DNA of 64,000 nt from Planctomycetota bacterium (GTDB lineage Bacteria; Planctomycetota; SZUA-567; H5-PLA8): the NCBI GenBank assembly GCA_016200135.1, contig JACQFI010000055.1, positions 16,372-80,371 of the forward strand, written 5' to 3'. Each line of letters begins with the position of its first letter. Position 1 is the first letter of the stretch. Shown one piece after another: positions 50,789-59,044 of the stretch. The translations under genes were made by a program, and so were the position numbers. The notes under the pieces were generated by a model that saw nothing but the letters and a program-made list of their open reading frames with translations, did no database searches and was not told the DNA's origin.

Positions 50789-52992
50789 CGGCCGGAGGCT
50801 CAAGCGCCGCCCGCCGCGTGCCGCGCAAACGCCGCATCCAACTGCCGGGACACCAGGACGCCGAAGCGATGCGAGACGGATTGAGCGAGCGCAAGTTCGA
50901 CCTGCCGGGCCAGGCGGCCCTTGAAGGCTTCGGCGAGGGCGGCGTCCAGAACCCCAGCGTCCGCGGCTGGCTGGTGGGGCTCCTGAGCTGCGCCTTCATC
51001 GCGCTGATCGTGCCTTACGTCGATTTCGCGATGCGCTGCACCAACCTCTCGCTCAATCTTCTCCCGGCCTCCTCGGTGCTGCTCACCTTCGTCGGCGTGC
51101 TCGCCTACAACGGCGCGCTGGCGCGCTGGCGAAAGATCCTGTGCCTCAAGCGCCAGGACCTCGCCCTGATCTTCTGCATGACCGCGCTGATCAACCCGAT
51201 TGCCGGCGCGGGCTTCATGAGCTACTTTGGCGTCGAGACCATGGGGCAGATGTACTTCGCCCGGCCCGAGAACCGCTGGACGGAACTGATCCAGGCATAC
51301 ATCCCGCACGGCCTCACGCCGCACGATCCCGCCAATCCGCTCTCGAACGACCCGCGCCCGGTGGAATGGTTCTTCTCGGGCATTCCCAATGGCCGCGCCA
51401 TTCCGTGGAACCTGCTCGCGGGGCCGTACCTCTGCTGGTGCGCCGCGCTGCTGCTCATCCTGGGCATGTACCTGGCCGCCTGCCTGCTCCTCTATAAGCA
51501 ATGGAACGACCACGAACGCCTGCCGTTCCCGCTGGCCCAGGTGCCGCTGGTGCTGATGGACGGCATGGAAGGCCGCGGCGACCACCCGCCGTTCTTCAAG
51601 GACCGCTTGGCCTGGACCGGCATCATCGGCACTTTTGTGCTGCATAGCTGGAACGCGCTGGGCGACTACCTGCGCAACTGGCCGACGATCACGCTGAAGT
51701 ACGACTCGATTGACTGGACCTACCTGACCGAACCGCCCATGTCGTACCTGCGCCCGCTGGCCTTCATCGTCTTCCCGTCGGTGATCGGAATCATGTACCT
51801 GACCTCGCTGGAGGTCTCGTTCAGCCTCTGGTTCTTCTTTCTGGTGGTGCTGAAGCTCGGCGTGGTCGTCGCCGTGCTCCAATTCGGCATGGGTACGGCC
51901 ACGAACACCGGCCCGGCCGGCGTGGTCTTCTACGACGCGGGCACCGGCGCGTGCTTCGCGCTGGTCCTGGCGAGCCTCTTCATGGCGCGGCACTCGCTCT
52001 GGAAGTCCCTGCGGCAGGCCCTGGGCCTGGAGCCGCAGCCGCCGGGCGATCCCTTCTCGCCGCGCACGCTCTGGCTGACGCTCCTCGTCTGTCTGCTTGG
52101 CTCGTGGCTCTGGCTGATTCTGGCCGGCGTCGGCGCGGGCTGGGGCCTGCTGGCGCTCGTGATTCTGCTCGCCAGCGGCGTCGGGGTGACGCGCATCGTC
52201 AGCGAGTCCGGCCTTTTCTTCCTGCAACTCGGCTCGAACCCCGCGGACCTGCTGTCGACGCTCTTCTCGCCCGTGCACATGGGCTCGCAGAACTTCGTGA
52301 TGCTGAGCGTCTGGTCGCGCTCGTTCGCCTTCGACTGGAACCGCAGCAACCCCATGATCAACACAATGGGCTCGCTGCACGTGGGCTCGGCCGCGCGCCT
52401 CAACCTCCGCGCGCTCGCCGGCGGCCTCTGTGCCGCCGTGGTGCTCTGCATGGCCGTGGCGTTCTTCTCGTTCTACGGCACGGGCTACCTCGCGCCGGGC
52501 GGCGCGCGCACCTTCGGGTGGAACTTCGAACGCTATCCCGTCGGCGAGTTCAACGGGATCGCGGCGAACGTCTCGCAGATCGAAGCGCTGAAAGAAAAGC
52601 AGCGGACCTTCGCGGAAGCCGGAAAGGAAGTTCCCGAGAGCGAGTTGCCCAACGCCGCGCGGCCGCAGTGGCGGCGCGGAGCGTACATGCTCGCGGGCGC
52701 GGGCGTGCTCTTCCTCTTCGCGTTCCTGCGCACGCGCCTGTTCTGGTGGCCGCATCCCATCGGCTTCGTGATGTGGATGGGCATGTGGCCGCTGCAGCGC
52801 ATGTGGTTCTCGTACTTCCTCGGCTGGCTCTGCAAGGCGCTCATTCTCAAATTCGGCGGGCACAAGGTCTATCAGCGCTGGAAGGGCTTCTTCATCGGCT
52901 TGATCGTCGGCGAGGCCCTCGCCACCGCCGTCTGGATCCTGGTCGCGTGGCTCACCGGCCTCACCGACGGCTACGCGATGCACTACGACTAG
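50770..52992 (+). CDS. Polytopic transporter-like membrane protein (DUF6785/DUF6784 type)
   Basis: The 740-residue protein has about 14-16 hydrophobic helices. It has the layout of the large 'DUF6785' membrane proteins found in Planctomycetota, Lentisphaerota and Armatimonadota, and a loose resemblance to oligopeptide-transporter-like folds. Marks are RGWLVGLLSCAFIALIVPYVDFAMRCTNLSLNLLPAS near the start and the HERLPFPLAQVPLVLM loop. The substrate is not known. The ATG at 50770 overlaps the nitrilase gene by 19 bases; Met at 50869 is an alternative start. It is the last gene of the LacI-led operon, so it probably imports the product of the upstream enzymes. Confidence 0.78.
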   Translation: MPGRFLTAGGSSAARRVPRKRRIQLPGHQDAEAMRDGLSERKFDLPGQAALEGFGEGGVQNPSVRGWLVGLLSCAFIALIVPYVDFAMRCTNLSLNLLPASSVLLTFVGVLAYNGALARWRKILCLKRQDLALIFCMTALINPIAGAGFMSYFGVETMGQMYFARPENRWTELIQAYIPHGLTPHDPANPLSNDPRPVEWFFSGIPNGRAIPWNLLAGPYLCWCAALLLILGMYLAACLLLYKQWNDHERLPFPLAQVPLVLMDGMEGRGDHPPFFKDRLAWTGIIGTFVLHSWNALGDYLRNWPTITLKYDSIDWTYLTEPPMSYLRPLAFIVFPSVIGIMYLTSLEVSFSLWFFFLVVLKLGVVVAVLQFGMGTATNTGPAGVVFYDAGTGACFALVLASLFMARHSLWKSLRQALGLEPQPPGDPFSPRTLWLTLLVCLLGSWLWLILAGVGAGWGLLALVILLASGVGVTRIVSESGLFFLQLGSNPADLLSTLFSPVHMGSQNFVMLSVWSRSFAFDWNRSNPMINTMGSLHVGSAARLNLRALAGGLCAAVVLCMAVAFFSFYGTGYLAPGGARTFGWNFERYPVGEFNGIAANVSQIEALKEKQRTFAEAGKEVPESELPNAARPQWRRGAYMLAGAGVLFLFAFLRTRLFWWPHPIGFVMWMGMWPLQRMWFSYFLGWLCKALILKFGGHKVYQRWKGFFIGLIVGEALATAVWILVAWLTGLTDGYAMHYD

Positions 52993-53012
52993 GGCAGCGG
53001 CTCTCGGCTCGC

Positions 53013-53124
53013 AGCCGTTTTCCCTCTCCCCCCCTTGAGGGGGAGGGCCAGGGTGGGGGGTAGATGGTCCAAAGGGCTCCCCCCTCCCCAACCCTCCCCC
53101 GCAAGGGGAGAGGGGGAAACGGCT
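53013..53124. repeat. Purine/pyrimidine-rich inverted-repeat element
   Basis: The arms AGCCGTTTTCCCTCTCCCCC (left, from 53013) and its near complement GGGGAGAGGGGGAAACGGCT (right, 53105-53124) flank several internal C-rich and G-rich runs. This 'ctctccccc...gggggagag' layout is, from general knowledge, a widely dispersed intergenic repeat type in environmental bacteria. It sits between the transporter and MOSC genes and has no ORF. Confidence 0.75.
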
Positions 53125-53161
53125 CGGCAAACGGGAGCGTTGGATGAAAGAGGAGTCCTCC

Positions 53162-53773
53162 GTGCCGAAGTTGGTCGAGATCGGGCGCGTCCGGCTACTG
53201 CAAGCGCAGCGCTCGTCCTTGAAACTAGGCGCGCGCCCGAACCGCTGGTACGACCCCGCGCCGCTCACGCCCGCGGCGTGCCTGCGCCTCTTCGCGAGCG
53301 GCATCGTCGGCGTAACCGCGGCGGGCGAAGAGATCGTCGACGTTCACAACGCGAAGCATCCCGAGACCAAGAACCACGAACGCTTCAACGGCATCTCCAT
53401 CGGCTTCACCTCGCACTACCGCGAGATGCGCGAGCGCTACGGGCCGCACCTGTACGACGGCTGCGCGGGCGAGAACATTATCCTCGAAGCGGACCGGCGC
53501 ATGGCGCTGGCGGACCTCGGCGCGGCCCTGCTGTTCGAGGGCGCGGACGGAACGCGGATCGAACTCGTGAAGCTGCTCGTCGCCGCGCCGTGTCTGGAGT
53601 TCGCCCGTTACGCCAACCGTGAAGCGCAGGATGGCGAGGCGCTTAAGGCGACCGTACAATTTCTGAATCTGGGCACGCGAGGCTTCTACGCGACGCTGGC
53701 CGAAGGCCAGGATGGCGCGGAAGTGCGCGCGGGCGACCGCGTCTTCGCGCGCATGGCGGGCACAGCCTCATAA
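53162..53773 (+). CDS. MOSC-domain protein
   Basis: The 203-residue protein fits the MOSC fold (molybdenum-cofactor sulfurase C-terminal-like): YDGCAGENIILE, ELVKLLVAAPCLEFARYA and the closing GTRGFYATLAEGQDGAEVRAGDRVFARM. MOSC proteins carry or transfer sulfur for molybdenum enzymes or act on N-hydroxylated compounds. I choose GTG at 53162 because AGGAG sits 6 bases upstream. The ATG at 53144, six codons earlier, lacks one. No partner molybdoenzyme is in the window. Confidence 0.75.
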   Translation: MPKLVEIGRVRLLQAQRSSLKLGARPNRWYDPAPLTPAACLRLFASGIVGVTAAGEEIVDVHNAKHPETKNHERFNGISIGFTSHYREMRERYGPHLYDGCAGENIILEADRRMALADLGAALLFEGADGTRIELVKLLVAAPCLEFARYANREAQDGEALKATVQFLNLGTRGFYATLAEGQDGAEVRAGDRVFARMAGTAS

Positions 53774-53782
53774 GGAAGGCGT

Positions 53783-53913
53783 GCTCTTCTAAAATCCCCT
53801 CCTTATGTACGGAGGGGTAAGGGGAGGTTTCGGGAGCGAAGGAGATAACCCCCCTGTATCCCCCCTTAATTAAGGGGGAATTTCCCGGCGCGGCCGTGGG
53901 TTTTCAATAGCGC
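53783..53913. repeat. 131-bp palindromic intergenic element, copy 2
   Basis: This is the second copy of the element at 37975-38105, with identical length. It shares the two internal palindromes (around 53796-53817 and 53859-53878) and the terminal words GCTCTT..TAAAA and TTTTCAATAGC. The copies differ at about a third of the non-palindromic positions, so the palindromes are the conserved part. It lies between the MOSC and ceramidase-like genes. Confidence 0.8.
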
Positions 53914-53981
53914 ATTGACTTTGATTTTCTAGGCGTACTTGGCGGCTGAATTGGTGAGGCGTTTTTAAAGAGGAGGCTCTC

Positions 53982-55154
53982 ATGCGCATCGGACTTGGCA
54001 AGGCGGAGATCACGCCGCCTGTCGGCAGCCGGATGTGCGGCTTCGGGTTCCGCGATCACGGTTCGGAAGGCGTGCACGACGACCTGGAAGTCCGCGTCTT
54101 CTGGATCGACGACGAGGGCCGCGAGGCATGCATCGTCACCGCGGACGTGCTCGGCTTCGACGACGCCATCACCGCGCGCTTCCGCGGCACGATCTCCGAG
54201 CGCTACGGCATCGAACCGAAGGCGATCTTTCTTTCGGCCAGCCACACGCATTCCGGCCCGCCCACCTGCGCGAGCAACTTCCGCGTCGGGGGCCCGCCGG
54301 TCGAGAGCTACATCCAGCAGTTCCAGCAGCTCACGCTCGATGCGGTCGCGCGCGCCAAAAGCGGCCTGCGCCCGGCGGCGCTCTCGGTGGGGCGTTCGGC
54401 GCTGACGGGCTTCGCCATCAACCGGCGCGTGACGAAGAACGGCAAGACCGAGATGGGCCCGAACCCGGACGGCATCCGCGACGACGAGGTCACCGCGCTC
54501 GTCTTCCGCGACACGGAGACGAAGGGCGTGCTCGCGGTGCTCTTTCACTACACCTGCCACCCGACGGTGATGGCCGACTACCGCTTCACCGGCGATTATC
54601 CCGGCGCCGCGCGGCGCTTCGTGGACGCGGCGCTGCCGGGTGCACAGGCCGGATTCCTGGCGGGCTGCCCCGGCGAGATCCGCCCGAACTGCGCGGTGAT
54701 GGGCGGCGGTTCGTTCAGACGCGGCGCGCCGGACGATCTGGCCGCCTATGGCCGCGCTCTAGGCGAGCAAGTCCTGAGGGCCGTCGAGACCGCCGCGCCC
54801 TCCGGCAAAACCAAGCTGGCCTCAAGCGCGGTCATCGTGCCCCTAAAGCTCGCCGACGGCTCGCGCACCGTGCCGTTGACGCTCAGCCGCATCGACCTGG
54901 CGGAGGACGTGGCGCTCGTCGGCATCGGCGGCGACACCTGCGTCGATTACGGCCTCTTCGTGAAAGCGCTGCGCCCCAGCAAGACCACCGTGCCCGTCGG
55001 CTACACCAATGGCGTGACCGCGTACCTCTGCCCCGAGCGTTACTTCGCCGAAGGCGGCTACGAACCCAACGACTCGTGGCTCTACTTCGGTCTTCCCGGC
55101 CCGCTCTCGCCGAAGAACGAAGAGACGATCCGAAAAGCGCTTAAGGAACTCTGA
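53982..55154 (+). CDS. Neutral/alkaline ceramidase-like hydrolase, second copy
   Basis: The 390-residue protein belongs to the same family as the one at 46574: KAEITPPVGSRMCGFGFRDHGSEGVHDDLEVRVF at the start and LSASHTHSGPP with metal-binding H88 and H90, then LFHYTCHPTVM. An AGGAGG site lies 5 bases before the ATG. The two copies are only moderately alike. It has no signal peptide. The next gene downstream is a large secreted GH-A glycosidase, beyond a cluster of hairpins. Confidence 0.85.
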   Translation: MRIGLGKAEITPPVGSRMCGFGFRDHGSEGVHDDLEVRVFWIDDEGREACIVTADVLGFDDAITARFRGTISERYGIEPKAIFLSASHTHSGPPTCASNFRVGGPPVESYIQQFQQLTLDAVARAKSGLRPAALSVGRSALTGFAINRRVTKNGKTEMGPNPDGIRDDEVTALVFRDTETKGVLAVLFHYTCHPTVMADYRFTGDYPGAARRFVDAALPGAQAGFLAGCPGEIRPNCAVMGGGSFRRGAPDDLAAYGRALGEQVLRAVETAAPSGKTKLASSAVIVPLKLADGSRTVPLTLSRIDLAEDVALVGIGGDTCVDYGLFVKALRPSKTTVPVGYTNGVTAYLCPERYFAEGGYEPNDSWLYFGLPGPLSPKNEETIRKALKEL

Positions 55155-55170
55155 AGAGCAAACGCAGTCG

Positions 55171-55295
55171 GCATTCGTGGCCCCACATTGGTGGCTCCGC
55201 CGTCTCGGCGGAGGTTCCAGCGGCGTCCCGCCGCTGCATGACGTATCCCGTGCGTAGTCCACGGTGAAACCATCGGCGGGACGCCGATGCCACGT
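55171..55295. repeat. Cluster of three GC hairpins, copy 1
   Basis: Three strong hairpins stand in series: CTCCGCCG/CGGCGGAG (55195-55213), CAGCGGCG/CGCCGCTG (55218-55236) and CATCGGCG/CGCCGATG (55271-55289). Each has a 3-base loop, and 'gatgccacgt' closes the array. A near copy in the same order is at 63841-64000, and a single related hairpin is at 61354-61379. There is no gene. The element fills the gap between the ceramidase-like gene and the GH-A gene. Confidence 0.8.
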
Positions 55296-55330
55296 ACCTA
55301 TTCCGGCCAAAACCCTTCTGTCCCTCCCGC

Positions 55331-55353
55331 CTGTATCGGTGTAAAGGATACAG
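55331..55353. promoter_or_regulatory. Inverted repeat CTGTATC/GATACAG before the GH-A gene
   Basis: A perfect 7-bp inverted repeat with a 9-base spacer (CTGTATC 55331-55337, GATACAG 55347-55353) stands 17 bases before the start codon. It may be an operator or an mRNA hairpin that affects the ribosome site. The middle word TCGGTGTAAAG is near the TCGGTATAAAT element found elsewhere in this window. Confidence 0.4.
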
Positions 55354-55369
55354 TCCGGAGGGACGCCTC

Positions 55370-58267
55370 GTGAAAAGCATGCGGCTCGTGCATCTTATCG
55401 GTTGGCTGCTGCTGGGCTTTTTTTGCACAGACTGGGCGAACGGCGTCGAAGAGGCTGGCGGCGGCGTGAGCCTCATCGCGGCCGACAAGCCCAACGGCGG
55501 CTGGGCGTTCAACAACGGGCCGGAGTTCCCCGGCGCGACGGGTGGCGTCGAACTGGTCGCGGATGCGGGCGAAGGCAAGCCCGCGCTCAAGATCTCGGGC
55601 GACTTCAACAAAGGCGGCAACTACGTCCAGGCGTCATGCGAAGTCAAGGTGGACGCCGCGGTCCTGATCTTCCGCCTAAAGGCCAAAGGCGCGACGCAGA
55701 TCACGATGCGCCTGGGCGACGGTTCCAAACAGTGCCACCAGATCGACCTCAAGCTGGACCCGCGCGCCGACTGGCAGACGATCGAGTTCCCGATCCACGA
55801 GTTCTTCAAGAAGATGGGCACCTCGGCGGCGCTCCCCAACGTCGGCCGCTACGAAAAATGGGGCGGGCCCAACGACGGCAAGTGGCACGCGCCGATGATG
55901 TCCATCGCCTTCCTCGCTACGCGCAACATGGTCCCCAACGAGTTGCAGCCCGCAGTCTGGATCGGCGGCATTAAAGTGGTCCCCGCGGGACTGCCGGCGT
56001 TTGCCGAAGACTTCGAGAAGGCCGAGCTGCCGCAAGGGTGGGCCTGCAAGGGCGCGGTGAAGCTGGAGGAGGGCGGGGCGTTCAAAGGCAAGCGCGCGCT
56101 GAAGCTCGAACGCGGCGTCGAACAGTTGCAGCAGGAGACTGAGGCGCTCGGCCCGGACTTTCCCGCCGCGGCAGGCACCTGGCAGATCGAGGGCGCGTTC
56201 AAAACCGCGCTGCACTCGGCTGACAATTCATACAACGTGGCTCTGACTGTGCAGGCGCTGAAATCCGGCGGCTCGGTGCTCGAAACCATTCCCATTGAGG
56301 AGCGCTTCGGCGAGAAGACCTGGCAGGGCTTCAAGAGACGCATGAATCTGCCGCGTGGAACGGTGAAGGCGCGGTTTGCCGTGCGCATGAACAAAGCCGA
56401 CGGCGCGTGTTGGATCGACGAGCTCACTGCAACCAGGCTGCCGGACGCTGATCAGGCCGAAAATCGCATCGAACGGATCGAGATCTACTCGGACCGGCTC
56501 GGCAACCTGCTCCTGCCTGCGGACAAGCCCATCTTTCACGTAAAGGTTGAGGCGGTCCGCGCGCTCAAGGAGACGGAGCAGAGTCTGATGTACACCGTCT
56601 GCGATTACTGGGGCGCTGAGCAGGCTGCTCCGGGCTCGGTGGCGCTCAAGGCAGAGGAGAAGGAGAAAGACAAAGACAAGGGCCGCTTCGTTTACACGGC
56701 GGACCTCGATCTCTCCGGCGTGCCGCTGACGGAGAACCGCTTCTTCGAGTTACACGTGGAAGTTCCGCGCGAGAAGGGCGAGGGCGATACGGAGATCACG
56801 GGCTTCGCGATGCTCCCGGAGGCGCCGAACAAGCAGGTCAAGCCGGAGCAGTCGCCATTCACCATCCGCAACTGGGACGACCGCATCAAGGAGTACTTCT
56901 TCCTCTCCGATCGCTTGGGCCTCCGCTCGATCTGCATCTGGGGCGGCTGGCAGGCCAAGCCGCCGTACAAGCCGGAAGCGCCGGGCATCGAATGGTGCAA
57001 GGATCTCGGCATGCGCTGGATCACCGGCACGCGCGCGGCGGCGGTCGAACACGAGGGCTTCAAGAACTTCGACGAGACGGCGCTGCGCGAGGGCGCGAAG
57101 AACTTCATGCAGACCTTCAACGCCGACGGCTACCACCTCGTCAGCATGGGCAACGAGCCCCACGGCAAGCGCGAGAAGGTGAAGGAGAACGTCCGCGCCT
57201 ACCAAGCCGTCTACGAAGAGATCAAAAAGGTCAACCCGAAGATCTTCGTGATCGGAACGTCCGTCGAGCCCAACGACGACTACTTCCAGGAAGGCTACTA
57301 CAAATACCTCGACGCTTACGACTATCACGTCTACGGATCGTACAAGGGCGTGCGCAATACCTTCCGCGAGTACAAGGCGCTGATGAAGAAGTACGACGCG
57401 GTCAAGCCGGTCTACTCGACGGAGATCGGCCTCAACAGCCAGGGCATGCCGCGGTACGCCGTGGCCGTGGAACTCCTGAAGAGCACCACCGCGTTCTTCG
57501 CCGAAGGCGGCGCGAGCGTCTCGTGGTTCACCATCCAGTACCCGGACCCGAAGGGCAAGGCGCGCGGGACTTCGGGCGACGCGCACTGCGTCTTCGACTG
57601 CAAGTACAGCCGCTACAACCCGCGGCTCGACGCCATCGCCTACTACGACATCGTGAACGCCGTCGGCGACAAGGCTTTTGCCGAGGAGAAGCAGTATCCC
57701 GGCGGCACGCAGGCGTATCTGTTCAAGAACGCCGAGAACCGCTGCCTGCAGGTGCTCTGGAACGACGAAGCCCGCAAGGATGTTGCCGTGCCGTTTCCCG
57801 GCGTCGCAAGCGTCGAGCTCGTACGGCTGGACGGCGGCCGAACCGTCTGCGCGCTCGAGAAGGACGCGCTCACGATCCGCGTGGGTAACGAGCCGGTCCT
57901 CCTCTTATACGCGCAGGAGAAACCCAAGCTGGCGGAGGCACTCGGCGCGGCGGCGTTCACGGTCTCCATGTCGCAAGACTATTTCGTGAAAGGTAGGGCG
58001 AACGCGATCACGGTAAAGGGAGATGGATTAAAGGCGTCTGCGTTGCGCGTGCTCCCGCCGCCGCTGTGGAAAGCCGAACTCAAGGATGGGGAAGCGGGCG
58101 CGGTCGAATGCAAGCTCACGCCACCGGAGAACACTTCGGCTCGCGCGGGGTCCATACTGATCCAGCGGAGCGCGGACAAGGACGCTGTTCGCGGGGAGAT
58201 CAACCTTATTCTGCAGATGGTTGAAGGTTCTACGGAACACAACATTATCCTGCTCGATGTCGAATAG
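55370..58267 (+). CDS. Large secreted clan GH-A type glycoside hydrolase
   Basis: The 965-residue protein has a signal peptide (LVHLIGWLLLGFFCTDWANG) from a GTG start with GGAGGG 7 bases before it. Two beta-sandwich, carbohydrate-binding-like regions (about 25-205 and 205-370) come first. The TIM barrel (about 490-760) has the clan GH-A pair: acid/base E596 in VSMGNEPHGKR and nucleophile E685 in PVYSTEIGLNSQG. A C-terminal beta domain closes it. The family (GH39, GH30 or an unassigned one) cannot be fixed by eye. A secreted retaining enzyme acting on a complex polysaccharide is likely. Confidence 0.8.
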   Translation: MKSMRLVHLIGWLLLGFFCTDWANGVEEAGGGVSLIAADKPNGGWAFNNGPEFPGATGGVELVADAGEGKPALKISGDFNKGGNYVQASCEVKVDAAVLIFRLKAKGATQITMRLGDGSKQCHQIDLKLDPRADWQTIEFPIHEFFKKMGTSAALPNVGRYEKWGGPNDGKWHAPMMSIAFLATRNMVPNELQPAVWIGGIKVVPAGLPAFAEDFEKAELPQGWACKGAVKLEEGGAFKGKRALKLERGVEQLQQETEALGPDFPAAAGTWQIEGAFKTALHSADNSYNVALTVQALKSGGSVLETIPIEERFGEKTWQGFKRRMNLPRGTVKARFAVRMNKADGACWIDELTATRLPDADQAENRIERIEIYSDRLGNLLLPADKPIFHVKVEAVRALKETEQSLMYTVCDYWGAEQAAPGSVALKAEEKEKDKDKGRFVYTADLDLSGVPLTENRFFELHVEVPREKGEGDTEITGFAMLPEAPNKQVKPEQSPFTIRNWDDRIKEYFFLSDRLGLRSICIWGGWQAKPPYKPEAPGIEWCKDLGMRWITGTRAAAVEHEGFKNFDETALREGAKNFMQTFNADGYHLVSMGNEPHGKREKVKENVRAYQAVYEEIKKVNPKIFVIGTSVEPNDDYFQEGYYKYLDAYDYHVYGSYKGVRNTFREYKALMKKYDAVKPVYSTEIGLNSQGMPRYAVAVELLKSTTAFFAEGGASVSWFTIQYPDPKGKARGTSGDAHCVFDCKYSRYNPRLDAIAYYDIVNAVGDKAFAEEKQYPGGTQAYLFKNAENRCLQVLWNDEARKDVAVPFPGVASVELVRLDGGRTVCALEKDALTIRVGNEPVLLLYAQEKPKLAEALGAAAFTVSMSQDYFVKGRANAITVKGDGLKASALRVLPPPLWKAELKDGEAGAVECKLTPPENTSARAGSILIQRSADKDAVRGEINLILQMVEGSTEHNIILLDVE

Positions 58268-58411
58268 GTTCCCTGATTCCTATGCCGCTGGCGGGCATGT
58301 CGCCCGCGACATGCGTCTGCGATGGCTCCGCTCAATCTTCAAGATAGGCTCGAAAGCTTTGGCGCCACCTCCTTATAGTTGGGGCGGAACGCGGAGCCGC
58401 GAGCGACGAGC

Positions 58412-59044
58412 ATGCCCAGGACGCGCTTCAACAGCGCCTACTACGCGCGCATCACCGAGTGGGTGAAGCGCGCGGAGGCGCAGACCACGGCGGAGCTGGT
58501 GGTGGCCGTCGAGCCGCGCTCGGGCTCGTATGCCGACGCGGACCTGCTCTTCGGCGCGCTGCTCGCCTACGCCGTGATGATCCTCATGTTCTTCCTCCCC
58601 TTCGACTTCAACGAACTCGGCGTCGCGCTGAACGTTCCGCTCTTCTTCATGATCGGCATGCAGCTCTGCAAGCATTCGCCCGGGTTGCGGCGGCGGCTGA
58701 CGACCTCGAAGCGCCGCGCGGCGCAGGCACGGGCTGCGGCGGAGGCCGCGTTCCAGCGCTGCCGCGTCTATCAGACCCGCGCGCACACGGGCGTGCTGAT
58801 CTACGTCTCCGTGCTGGAGCGCGAGGTTCAGGTGCTCGCCGACAGCGGCGTGAGCGCCGGGATGCCCAACGAAGAGTGGGCCGCGCGGGTGCGCGCGCTG
58901 CAAGCCGCTGCGACGGATGCCGATCCCGCCGAGGCGCTGCTCAAGGCGCTGGAAGCGCTCGGCGCGGCGCTCGCCCAGCACATGCCCGCGGGCGCGGACA
59001 ACCCCGACGAACTCGCGGACGAAGTCCGGGGGACCGAAGCATGA
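58412..59044 (+). CDS. TPM-domain membrane protein
   Basis: The 210-residue protein has a TPM domain split around a hydrophobic region. It opens with ITEWVKRAEAQTTAELVVAVEPRSGSY, which is typical of the fold. Then come two transmembrane helices (about 45-85) and a second part, RVYQTRAHTGVLIYVSVLEREVQVLADSGV. Such proteins sit in membranes and accompany YgcG or Tim44-like partners. The start at ATG 58412 is chosen over an upstream GTG that lacks a ribosome site. Its stop overlaps the next start (ATGA), so they are coupled. Confidence 0.78.
   Translation: MPRTRFNSAYYARITEWVKRAEAQTTAELVVAVEPRSGSYADADLLFGALLAYAVMILMFFLPFDFNELGVALNVPLFFMIGMQLCKHSPGLRRRLTTSKRRAAQARAAAEAAFQRCRVYQTRAHTGVLIYVSVLEREVQVLADSGVSAGMPNEEWAARVRALQAAATDADPAEALLKALEALGAALAQHMPAGADNPDELADEVRGTEA

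Noticed and set aside
58459..59040. Upstream in-frame extension of the Tim44-like protein
   Set aside because: It is a shadow of the TPM gene. The ATG at 59041 overlaps the TPM stop (ATGA), which is a normal coupled start.
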